From NCBI GenBank assembly GCA_004764695.1, contig SMSO01000008.1, positions 657,001-721,000 of the forward strand: a DNA stretch of 64,000 bases, given 5' to 3'. Positions 31,284-42,300 of the stretch are shown piece by piece (the first letter of the stretch is position 1; each line of letters opens with the position of its first letter). Made by a program: the position numbers and the translations under genes. The notes under the pieces were generated by a model, which was not told the DNA's origin, did not search any database, and saw only the letters and a program-made list of their open reading frames with translations. Source of the stretch: Schizochytrium sp. TIO01. Its lineage: Eukaryota; Sar; Bigyra; Thraustochytrida; Thraustochytriidae.

Positions 31284-32561
31284 CTATTTGCATTTGAGCA
31301 CGGATATTTGCTCCGGTCTTTCGGGTAAGTTTGTGAGAACAGCACCCTTGAACGTGCCAGTTCGAGTGCAAAAGGAGTAAAGGACCTCTTCATCTTGTTC
31401 CACAACAAGCAAGCGATCATCAACAATCGCAAGGCCTGCTGGGTGGGTGAGTTTGTGCGGTTTAGGGACCGTCAGCTTTTTGATTGGCTCAAGCGTGGAC
31501 GGAGAAATGGCATAAATTCCTGAATTTTTGCCATCAACGCTACCTACATAAATGACACCTGTGCCATCATGATCGATGGCGACACCAACGGCATGGGTGA
31601 TATCAATGTTCTTGATGAGCTTGCCGTCTTTGTTCGCGTCAAAGATAAAGAGTCCCTTCTTTGTACTTGCTACCCATACTCTACCCTTCCTGTCGATGGC
31701 AAGTCCACGCGGGTTCTTCACCTCAGCAAACGGATGCGCCTTAGCGCCGAGGCCATCAGCAACCCAAAATCGGACAACTTGATCGGTGTTCTGATTGGAG
31801 GCATAGAGCGCACCTTGGTAGAACCCGATGCCATAAGGATGGTCAAGACCGTCCACGGCAAAGGTCTTTGCGTCACTGTCGGATCTGTTACATTTATGCG
31901 CGAGTACGATCTTTGAGCGTGAAGAGTGAGCACTCGCAACGAAGAGAGCGTTTCCAACAGTTGCCATGCCGCGCAAATTTTGCATACCGAGGCTGGAACT
32001 CTTATCTAAATCAATGGCAAGTCCTGCCTGGTTCCAATGGTGCAGATGAGGCTGCTGGACCTGGTATCTGTACACTTGGACGTCGTTGCCAGGGTTGGGC
32101 TTCTTGAAGTTGCCTCCGTGCGAGGTTAAGAAAATTTCCCGAGTCCATCCGTCACCAATAAAGCGTTCAGCACCTGTCAAGGCAGGATCTTCGTCACCTT
32201 GACTCAATGGTGAAGTAGGCTTTTCGCTTTGAGCTCTGGTCGCTTGATTCACAAGGGTGGCAACTTTGCCTGGGTCATTGCCAAGCATCACGTCTAAAGC
32301 GTGTTCCCACTGTTGTGGCTCGCGAGGATTACGTTGCGTTGCGGTATTTTGAACGTTTGCTCTGAGTTGCGAAGTCGGTGATGGTGATGACACTCCAGAG
32401 TTCACAGCCGCAGAGTTCCACTCGATCATTCCGAGTGACGTGCGTTCGTCTGCAGAGAGTGGTGCAGACCACGCCACATCGTCATTTCTAGTGGAGACCA
32501 GGCCCACGACCAGCAGCACAGTGACCGCCGCAGCTACGGCCACGGCCTCGGCACGACGCAT
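31284..32561 (-). CDS. NHL/SMP-30-like beta-propeller protein with N-terminal signal anchor
   Basis: Single exon, 425 residues from the ATG at 32561 (the upstream TTG at 32573 is not a eukaryotic start). Residues ~4-24 are a strongly hydrophobic segment after two arginines (AVAVAAAVTVLLVVGLV), a signal peptide or type II membrane anchor. Residues ~25-130 are a disordered linker. From ~150 to the end there are repeated blades of the type GLAIDxxGRVWVAS, GIGFYQGALYASN, GVAIDHDGTGVIYVGSVDG and PAGLAIVDDRLLVVEQ, typical of NHL or SMP-30/strictosidine-synthase-like propellers. The enzymatic metal ligands of SMP-30 cannot be assigned by eye, so the function is left open. Probably lumenal or secreted. 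Confidence 0.75.
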   Translation of the reverse strand: MRRAEAVAVAAAVTVLLVVGLVSTRNDDVAWSAPLSADERTSLGMIEWNSAAVNSGVSSPSPTSQLRANVQNTATQRNPREPQQWEHALDVMLGNDPGKVATLVNQATRAQSEKPTSPLSQGDEDPALTGAERFIGDGWTREIFLTSHGGNFKKPNPGNDVQVYRYQVQQPHLHHWNQAGLAIDLDKSSSLGMQNLRGMATVGNALFVASAHSSRSKIVLAHKCNRSDSDAKTFAVDGLDHPYGIGFYQGALYASNQNTDQVVRFWVADGLGAKAHPFAEVKNPRGLAIDRKGRVWVASTKKGLFIFDANKDGKLIKNIDITHAVGVAIDHDGTGVIYVGSVDGKNSGIYAISPSTLEPIKKLTVPKPHKLTHPAGLAIVDDRLLVVEQDEEVLYSFCTRTGTFKGAVLTNLPERPEQISVLKCK

Positions 32562-32701
32562 TCGAGCTGCCAACCTGCAGGAGGTTCACTCCCCGCTCTC
32601 AAGAGCTAAGCCCGATCTGCCGGCAAGCTGCCAGGCCTCACTCGGGGTTCGCCGCTTGCGTTTCCAACTTTTGTCTTTGCCTCGCCTCGAATTCGTCAAA
32701 C

Positions 32702-32738
32702 AATGAATGAATGAATGAATGAATGAATGAATGAATGA
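32702..32738. repeat. (AATG)n microsatellite
   Basis: Nine AATG units 140 bp upstream of the propeller gene. Confidence 0.92.
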
Positions 32739-32814
32739 CTTTTATAACCAAAGCCCCTTTAGAATTCCCTTTTTCCTTTTCTTTTCTCTTTCTCTGTTCA
32801 AAAGTTCTTTCTCC

Positions 32815-32819
32815 ATTCT

Positions 32820-32850
<31 letters not shown>

Positions 32851-32865
32851 GTCTTTCTTTCTTTC
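32815..32865. repeat. (CTTT)n microsatellite
   Basis: About twelve CTTT units, one with a G substitution. Confidence 0.9.
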
Positions 32866-33114
32866 CAAAGCGGCATAAAATATTATTTGATTCTATACTA
32901 CCTCAGGTGCTAACTAAGAAGCAGAAGCCAACCTAGTGCGTGAAAGGAAAGGAAAGGCGAAACGAAGCGCGACCAAAGAGGCGCCCAAAGCAAGAAAGCC
33001 GAGGCCGCCAACTGCATAGAAACAAGCTGCCGCCTACGTTTTTGGCTCCTATGCGGCAGGCGCCTTTAATAAACCAGAAGAACAGCCAAAACGACTTTGA
33101 AAGAAAGAAAACAC

Positions 33115-33118
33115 GAAA

Positions 33119-33149
<31 letters not shown>

Positions 33150-33175
33150 ATAGAGAAAGAAAGAAAGAAAGAAAG
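33115..33175. repeat. (AAAT)n followed by (GAAA)n microsatellites
   Basis: About nine AATA units continuing directly into five GAAA units. Confidence 0.9.
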
Positions 33176-34046
33176 TGAAGGAAGGAGGAGCTTCATTAGC
33201 ACCGTGGGTAGCACAGTCTTAGTGGCGTCCAGCGGATAAAAGGAAAATAAGAATTCTTATCTGCATCATGAAAGACTCGGAGAAAAGGAGAAAACCGCAA
33301 TCGTGAGCATCCACGGTCATACTGCTCACGCTTTGCTGTGGCCAGAGGCCCTCTGCGACACCCTTTCGTCCATGTCCACGCACGGCCTTTGCCCTCCGCC
33401 AGGTCCATCCAAGTCAGGTTTCCGGAGCAAGGGCTCCAAACGGAACTCGAAGAAACCTCAAACGTGAAAGTGAGCAATCCTAATCATGAATATATTAACC
33501 CAAAACAACAACGACTAAACTTTGTTTTGGTCTTTTTTCAAGTTATCTTTATTGATCCTTATTTCTCTATTTTTATTATATTTATCTATTTAATATCAAA
33601 ATTAAACTTAAACTTAAACTTAAACAAAAAAGCAAAAACTAACTATTTCTACAAGTGACCATCGTGGACACCCGCTTCTGCCACCAGACCCGCGCATTAT
33701 GCATATTGTATCGCGTGTAGAAACCCCTGGTCCGGTACGGAAGCACGCTAGATTAGCGGCGGTTTGGGAATAGTATGGGCAGTGTGGATTTTGCATCTAG
33801 TCACTGGAGGCCTTGCTTTCCGTAGCTTTGAAAGGGCGCGTAATTCGCGATGTATTATTCGTGGCTGGCGTATTACGGCGTTATTCTTACCATCGCGTTC
33901 GATTGCGCGGAGATTCGAGTTCTTCTTCTGATGGATCTTTGGGTTCGTTCGTTTGTGCTCAGAAATGAATGAATGCGGAACTGAGCGGATCTCTCAAACA
34001 AACACCGTCGTGGCGACAGCTTTTGCGCGATTGTTTGTTGCGTGTT

Positions 34047-34093
34047 CATTGATTGATTGTCGATTGATTGATTGATTGTTGATTGATTGATTG
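34047..34093. repeat. (ATTG)n microsatellite, interrupted
   Basis: Three short blocks of GATT/ATTG units separated by one or two variant bases. Confidence 0.85.
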
Positions 34094-36334
34094 GGCGCGA
34101 AAGCGGCGAAGATGGACTAAGTTAAGGCTCATTGCAAATCGTGGTCCGTTTGCGAGAGCTGTACAACGAAGACGATGGCAATCAACGATGGAGAAACTCA
34201 CTGAGCACGGGTTGAAGTTGATTGAGGTTTTTGCGCGTCGAAGACGGTGGTGACGCGGTTTGGAGGGAGGACGGGCAAACTTGGACGAGTCGAATCGAGC
34301 TCGAGCTCGAGCTCGAGGCTCCTGGGCTGCGGAGGCTTGTGGCGGAACTGCGAGTTTGGAGATTTTGACGATGGCTGATTTGATGGTGCCCGTCGCGAAG
34401 GCCGGGTTGCTCGGCTGCGAGGGAACTTGAGCGGGCAGAAGAGCGCGAAACCCGCTGGCGAAAGCAAGGCGCGAGGGCGCCTAAACCTGAGACCAAGACT
34501 GTGCTGCGCCTTTTGCTGTTTGTTTGTGCAGGACATATCTTGATCGATTATGTGGTGCAGTGCACATCAAGAAGGCAGCTGGTCATCCAGCATCCGTTGA
34601 TATTCGTAGCTTCATCGCGGGCCTTGATATCCATATGACAGCAAGACAAAGTCAATCGTGCGGGCTGCAAAGCGAGCTGCAGAAGCTCGGCGGAGACGCT
34701 CCCGGTGCTGGTGACGGTCACGTACATGGCAATTCGAAAATTTCAATATTCGTGTGCTTGAAGCCTTGCAAATCGGACCATAACTCGTAACTCGTAACCT
34801 GCAGCGTCTGAATGGAGGCGGTGCAATTGAAGCGCGCGAGAAATGCAGTCATGATCTGGCTCGAGAGCATTTGTCTGTACCGGTAGGCTAATTTTAAGCG
34901 TCATGGCCACCCACCCAGTCTCACCTTTGGAATGGGGTATCGGTTTCCACTGATGGGCTTGGTGTTGTCAAGGTTGTCCAGGAGGTTAGTCAGCATCGCA
35001 ACGCCGTCGTTGAAGTTTTAGGTAGCTGTTCAATACATATGCAATCTTCAGATAGTCAAAAGCCAGCCTGAGTCTATCAATCGATGGATGAGTCAATCTT
35101 GTCAAGATTCGTCAACTTGCAACCACCACGAGTCAATGTACACTATAAACAGCTAATTAAAAACGAAGTGCGAAGGGCAGCGTTGCAAACTGGGAGCCGG
35201 CACGAGTTTGGTGCATAGAAGATAGGCATGAGTGGAGATTTGAGACTCCTTTATTATGATTGTCTGTTGCCGGTTGGCATCATCTTTGCTTAAAGATCTC
35301 ATCGCTTTGGGGTGATCACACACGAACAACTGAAGAACAGTTGACAACTGAGGGAACAACGTTTTTGATTGGCATTTGAGCTTTGACCATACGTTCAAGG
35401 TGAAAGATACTCAAGATTGTGGCGAGGATGAGAATATTGCAAAGCTCTCAAGTACTTGGATTTCTTTATGAACAGAAGCTTGGGAATTGCTTTGGTTATT
35501 TACTGGTGAATTATTTTCGATTCTAAAGTTGAGTCGTTGTTTGGAGTGTTGGGATTAGCAACCAGTATCACTTGAAACAATGCCGAAGAATATCCAGCTT
35601 TTCAGGTCAGGACTTTGTTTTGAAGTGGCTCATTCTTCATTAGGTCGTAAGAAAGTGAAAATTGTACCTTGGCTAGGTTTTACATCCTGTGCGAATTGAG
35701 CAGTTCCGCAATCTTGGTTATCTCAATGTAGCTTTCCTAACCACTCGAGGAAGTTTGCAGTTTGGCCTGGACTTTGTCCTCAAGTAGCAGCCTTTACTTA
35801 TCTTGGTTTCGCTCAGGCTATTCATGGCTTACTCAGCAGCATGTTAATGACGATTGCACCTACCTATGAACAGTTGCTCAGTTATTTTTATTTTTTATTT
35901 TTTCCCCTTTTAAATTAATTTAATTTTAAAAAGACCAAAACAATTGTAATAAAAAATAAAAAGAAACTTGAAGATATAAGCTTAAATTACTTGTTCTGGG
36001 TATTATGATTATTATTGATAAAACAAAAAAATGATTAAAAAACAAAATACAAACGAGGGGGGGGGGGGGTTACTTAAAGAAGTCTGCACAGAACACCAGC
36101 CAGTAAGATGAACAGAACGGGGACGGTACACACCGCAATGCGTACATTTCGCTATGGGTTCTCCGTCGGATAGCACGCACAACGTCTTTTCCTTTGGAAT
36201 ATGGAAAACATGGGCCTCGCTTGGAATGCGCGAAACTACGGCCAAAACCTGCTCAACAGGAGCTCTGGGGGCCCAGAGCATTGCTCGGAAGGCCCAAGGG
36301 ACCTTCTAGGTCCCTGTGGGATTCTACAAAGGCC

Positions 36335-39300
36335 ATGGAGGGCCATGCAAGGCTGACTAGCGCCGATGGTCGGCTAACGTACGTGTTACACTTGGGAAGC
36401 AACAGAGTTGGACGTGCCAAGAGCGCTTGCGAGATTGTACTCAACAGCTCGAGATCCATCTCAAGCAAGCATGCAGATTTACAGGTGTCCATGAACGAAG
36501 AAGGTGCATTGGTGATTACGCTTGCTGATCTAGAGTCGACAAACGGAACATTTGTCAATGGAACTCATTTGACCGGACGGCGTCAACGCCCGGTACGATT
36601 GCAGGATGGGGATGTCTTGCGATTTGGCTACGACGAAAGATCCTTTATTGTGAATTTGCGGCAACCAGGGGAGGATGCTGCTGACCACGATGTCCAGGAC
36701 AGCATATCGGCTCCTATAGAGAGCCCAAGGCCCATGATGTCACCTATTGCGGACCTAGAGCTGCCTGATGATGAAGAGGATGCTGACGATGGTGTTGCCG
36801 GGCACTCTGTGGCGCCGACTACTACTTCTGCAGGACCAACACTGACCCCAGCAAGAGAAAGGTTCAGAGTAAATGTAGTGCCATCATCATATCAGAATAA
36901 CGCAACCGCAGCTGATATGGAGGAATGGGCTAGGAAGATTGCCTCACTGCAACAGCGCATCGAACAAGTTGAAGCAGTCGCAAACTCGCCACGACTTGCT
37001 CACGCTGCCAGGGAACTTTCGAAAGGAACTCAGAACATGTCTAGCCGAGATACCAAAGCTATACAAAACTTGAGTGAACGTGTGAGTGAACTTGAGAATG
37101 CAGCCCAAGAAAGAAAGCGGCAGCGCTCACCACACATGAAGCAAGCACCAAAACGGGGATATGGCTCTGAGTATAATCAACATAAAATTTACGAACAAGA
37201 AGAGGAAGACGAGGAGGAGGGGCAACAGGTAGGAAGCGAGGATGAGGACGAGGTAGACAGCATTTCAAAACAGCGTACTCCACTACGCCAGCAACCAAGA
37301 TCCCCGCTGAGGCAACGCCAATTTGCATCAAGGGCGAATGATCATCATCCATTTTCGCCAAATATTCAATTATCGCCCATTAGGGCATCCCCAACGCACT
37401 TCTCCAAGGGAGATGTAGATGATTCTATGCGGCACCCTGTAAATTCGAATGCCAGATTTCCGTCCGAATCGGCGCAAGGGGCAAGTCCAGGTTCTTGGTC
37501 TTTTGACTATGGGAGCTTTGACCGGCGCAAGGATGCTAGTTTCTTTTCTAATGATCCAAATGAAGCCTCAGATGCAGCTTTTATGTCTGAGGCAACACCT
37601 AAACCAAAATCAGAAAAAATTAAACACCGATACGGTGTGAAAGACAATGCATGGGGACCACAAGCTCTAAACCCTGACGATATTATTGTAGATGATGATA
37701 ATGAAAAAGAAGCCTCCGAGAAAGATACTACGAAGCACCCTATCGCGTCAAAAGAGACCATGTACATAGGAGTTCGATTGCTTGGGCGAGTATGGAGGCG
37801 GCATGAACTTTCTTTGCTTCGAAATTCCTGGCTTCAGTGGAGGCTTCTCACTCAGATTGTAAATTACGAGTCACAACAATTTGAGTTCACTCGCCAGCAT
37901 TCCCAAAGCATGTGTAAAGTATATTTTCTAGCTTGGAGGTCTCTTGCAAGAAATAATGGTATCCCAGAGCTCATATCTCCGCAGAATGTGCCTTCTCCGA
38001 AATCATCTCCAAAAACGGGCAAGTCCAGTGCTGGAAGGAATACATCTGTACACGATTTCTCGACGAGAACTAAAAACTCAGCGTATGACTCAGCAACTTC
38101 GAACAACCCACTTTCTAACATACCTAAGGAAAGGATGATAGACGTTGCATCTTTGTGGCAAAATCTTGCAAATCATCTGTCTCAAACTGAATTACGCCAT
38201 GAACAAGATAAGCTTTTGTATTTGCTATCACACCTTCGAGCCTATCAGGTTGCTCGGAAGGAGTCCACTCGCATTTATCCTAAAGAGCATCACGCGATGC
38301 ATGTTGACTCTTCTGAAAAGACGCAGTCGCGTTCGCAAGAAGCGGAACATGCTCTTCTTGGAGAGCTCCAAGACTTGACGGAGGAGCTTCGTATTAGCGA
38401 GCAAGCAAGTGCATTGAAAGATGTTAACTTTATACTACACAAGCATACATTATCATCTTTAGCCCGAGCTCTGGGGAAATGGAAACTCTTGAACCGTCAA
38501 GAACGGCAAAAGAAGCGTACTGAGTTGTTGAATCGTTTCCTTACACGAATCACCCAACAAGAGAGGGTCGCGATAGCTAGGTCCATGGCTACGTGGAAAC
38601 ATTGTATGATAAATCTCACGATTTCTCGGCGTGCTGCTGCTGTGCAATACTTAAAGAACGTCGCAACTTTCACACAAGAACGCCAGTTGCGGCGCGTCTT
38701 CTCAAAGTGGCTGGTTCATACTACAATGGTACATCCAAGAATAAAGGAAGGTAGCACTGGATCTGTCACGACATCTCAGGCTTTAGCACTAGTTAATCTT
38801 GGTAAGATAGCACAAAGTCAGCTTGCGGGTGCCTTTTCTCATTGGCATGTTTTGGCGCAAATTGCTAAATCTAAGCATAACGCGGCATATCAGCTTAATC
38901 GTATGTTTCGTTTACATTGTGTGAAATTGCTTGCGCAAGGATTTACACAATGGCGATACGCGGCTCTTTTAAATCGCACTCGGGCAATGGGACAGACTGG
39001 CTTGACACTATGGTCTGTGAATTTTGTGCAAAGGCGCTATCGAGCGCGTGATATTATCACAAGGAACTTCACTCAGTGGCGAAAAATTGCTCGGCAAGCT
39101 CTTACAGAAAAGCGCAGGCTAGTTCGTTTGCTTTACCGTAAGGTACGTATTGCAAAACTCTTACACGCCCTGCACAGATGGCATCAACTTATCTATATGA
39201 ATGATCAATCTGTACCACAGCAAAGCCCAACACAGCGAAGTCCGTACGGCGAAACTATTTCAAGCCTGCCAGCGCTCCTCACACCGCAACTCGGCGATAC

Positions 39301-42300
39301 CGATGATCAAATCTTCAAGACCAATCAACCTTATGCAGCATCACAAATGCTTCATTCTAAGCTCCCACAACTACAAGAACAAGTAGGAAAGCTTAGAGGA
39401 GCTCTACATACATTCCCTGGAGCAGTGGAGAAGCTTCAACAAGTAGACCACCAACCAGGTAGAGACACCTTCTCTGATGAGGCAGCTGTTGAAGCTCTCG
39501 AAAACGACCTTGAACAACTTGTTAGCGCTTTAGAGGGTGCACAAGACGGGCATGAGTCAGACCAGAGGAACATACGCCGCCTTGAGACTGAAGTAAAAGA
39601 GCTACAATGTCAATGTGAAAAACTCAAGGAACTGGCAAATCAAGTGCAAGCGACTAGTTTAGCGCCGTCACTGCCTTTGTCGCTGCCCTCCGAGAAAGAG
39701 GTGAACCACAGGGTTGGAGTGGCTAGGTCCTCACAAAACGGTTCTACCGCAGAAACCCAGAGTCAGAATCTAGAGAATGTTCTACAGAGCATTAAAGGTA
39801 TGCTAAGAGGCATAAAATCAGAGACATCACCCATTATGGAATCTGCAAGTTTCTTGCAGAGACTTGACGCTATGGAGACTCGAATTTTAGAAGCAGAGAA
39901 GACAACAAGAAGCCAACTCGAGGCCCTCGAGCATGCTTCGCAGGCTCAGATCAAGGCTCAGGAGCAGGAGCGCAAGGCTATTCAGGCTACCTTAGAATCT
40001 GTAGAAAGACGCAGTACAGAAAGCAGTTGTGATAGCCGTCGTGTGGCCAGACCTCAGAGTGTCCCCCCGCGACCTCGCCCACACACAGCCTCTTCTGCTC
40101 AGCACGAATCAGTGCAAAGCCAGTCGAATACTAACGCAAGGAGTGTGCGCGGCAAATCACAGTCCTTATCACCTAGAGCCTCACGAAAACCTATTGCTGC
40201 GTCTTCAACCAGAGTCCGTTCTGGAAGCACAAATGGGCAAAAGTCAGAAGTAGAAAAGTTGCGAGCAGAATTGAATAAGTCCCAAAACCGAGTCAAGGCA
40301 CTTGAGGCTCGAAATGAAAAACTTTTAGCTAAATATACCTCTCGATTGAAAGAGCGACCTTCGATCCTGGCCCCACAAGTTGGTACCCGTGCAAAGAAAC
40401 AGGCATCATCAAGCCCTTCACACAACCAAGACGTAGCATTCAACGCTAGCTCCCAAGTACACGAAGGCACTACTACAAATGAGGGCACTGAGCCTAAAAG
40501 CCTGCCTTCTCCTTCAAAAGTCAAAGACGAAAAACAGAATTCAACTGAAGTTGATCAGGTACGCATCGAGGAAATTCAACGATCTGTAGAGAAGGCTCGT
40601 CGTGAGGTACTGGATCACGTGGCTCGTCAACATGTGAAATACTCATGCTTGAGAAATGTTTTTGGAAAGCTTGATCGAGCCAGGACACGGCGAAACTATC
40701 TCCGTTTGTATTTCCGAGAGTGGTTTGCTTGTGCGCAAAAGCTCAGAAAAAGTCGTCAAGAAAGAGCTATTGCGGCACGTGGATGGGCTCCGCGAAAGAT
40801 GCTTGCCAAAACCTTTCGCATGTGGCGACGTGTCCCATTGGCAAGAAAGGTCTGGCATAGGTTAATCATGTATCGCTGCCAGACTTCACGGACCATGCAG
40901 CTTTGGAAGGCATTTATGCTATGGAAACAATTTGAGAAGCGTACTGTCATGCAAGTAGAAAAGCTCAAACAGATGCGCAGGCTGTTGATGCGTCGAAGGC
41001 GGATGGTAACTAGGTGTCTTAAGCGGCATATGGAGCGGCATATCCGTCGAGCTTTTGATGTATGGAGGTCTAAAACGCAAATTCTACATCGGTCGGGGCG
41101 AATTTTGCTTTTTCAGGCTAAACAACAGGAAAGAAGCCTCATGAAAGTAATAATTTCCCAGTGGCAACGCACCACAAAAGAGGCGGCACAGAAGAGGCGT
41201 AAAATATTTCGTTATTGTACCACAAGACGTTTACAACGTATGTTTCGGCACTGGGCCAAAGAGACTTACCAAACAAAACGTATTAAACGGTTTCGATCGC
41301 ATCACGCTGGGCGGGCTCTTGCGTCAAGTTTCTGGTCCTGGCGAAGCATTACTCAATGGAGACATGAAAAGGTTCAAAGGCTTGTAAATAAGCAGAAAGT
41401 CCAGACTTTGACTTCTGCGTTCCGCGATTGGATTGCGTCGACGCAGATTTCTTTAGCTCAGCAAGATTTCATGAGGCATACAATTTTGCGTATGAAACGA
41501 TATTTGCTCAAAATTGGTTGGAGAAAACTGTATGAGCACTATATTGGAGAGAAGGAGATTGCAAATGCTCGACTACAGGTATCCGGCAAAGTTCAAGAGC
41601 TCGCAGAACGAACCAATCGGCTATTGGCCAAGAATAACGAGTTTTTGGATTTTGGTGATGAGTTTTTCTTTGATGGTGGTGATGAAAGTATGCCCATGGA
41701 AGAAGTTGATGTAACTTCGCTAGACGATTCTGCTTTCTTCTTAGAGAATGACGCTGGTGACGGGGATTTGCCACTAGAAGATAGCTTTAACAATTCTGCG
41801 AGTAGCGTCAGAAGAACATTAAATCAGACTCCTCATCGGAAAGATTCAGCAAAAAGTGTACGGCGAGTATCGAAAAGTGCGAAAGAAGATCCTAAGAATC
41901 CTGAGAATCCAGGGGATGGAGCCTCTGGAGAAGTTATCTCGAATCGCTTTCCTGGAGGTGTGCTAATGTTCCCGATATCTCCATCAAAGAACCATCGCAA
42001 GAAGCGCTCCAAGGCGACTTCCCCGAAAGGTAGGAGCTTACAGCAACGCTTGTTCGGTTCTAAGCAACAAGCATCCTCAGAGGTAAACAACGAAAAAATC
42101 AAAAGTCCAAATGAGAACTTTAATTCTACTAATGGCCAATCTCGAGCTCTAGGTACACCAATGTCTCAAAAAGGAAAAAACAAGCTTCGATTTGACGATC
42201 CAAAGAAAGCCCTTCAAAGTGGAGACCGCCTCGCAGAACGGCAACAAATGCTAATTGAGTCGCTTCTCGGGCATGTACAAAGCTTGGCGCGAAACGACGA

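Larger units (their letters stand above)
32562..36334. other. Intergenic region with microsatellites and one coding-like island
   Basis: Promoter side of the propeller gene on the left (microsatellites begin 140 bp upstream of its ATG) and of the FHA/Sfi1 gene on the right. A GC-rich island at about 34150-34790 contains short coding-like stretches in different plus-strand frames, for example around 34385-34560 (LERAEERETRWRKQGARAPK) and 34524-34790, but no intact frame. A G13 run lies at 36057-36069. No complete gene is supported. Confidence 0.45.

Noticed and set aside
36057-36069. G13 run as a regulatory element
   Set aside because: A single homopolymer with no partner G-tracts for a quadruplex; could be an assembly artefact.
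36194-36334. 47-codon N-terminal extension of the FHA/Sfi1 protein opening with TTG
   Set aside because: TTG is not a normal eukaryotic start; the first ATG at 36335 has a good context and begins just before the FHA domain. Same logic was applied at 11073, 28100, 32573, 44210 and 46722.
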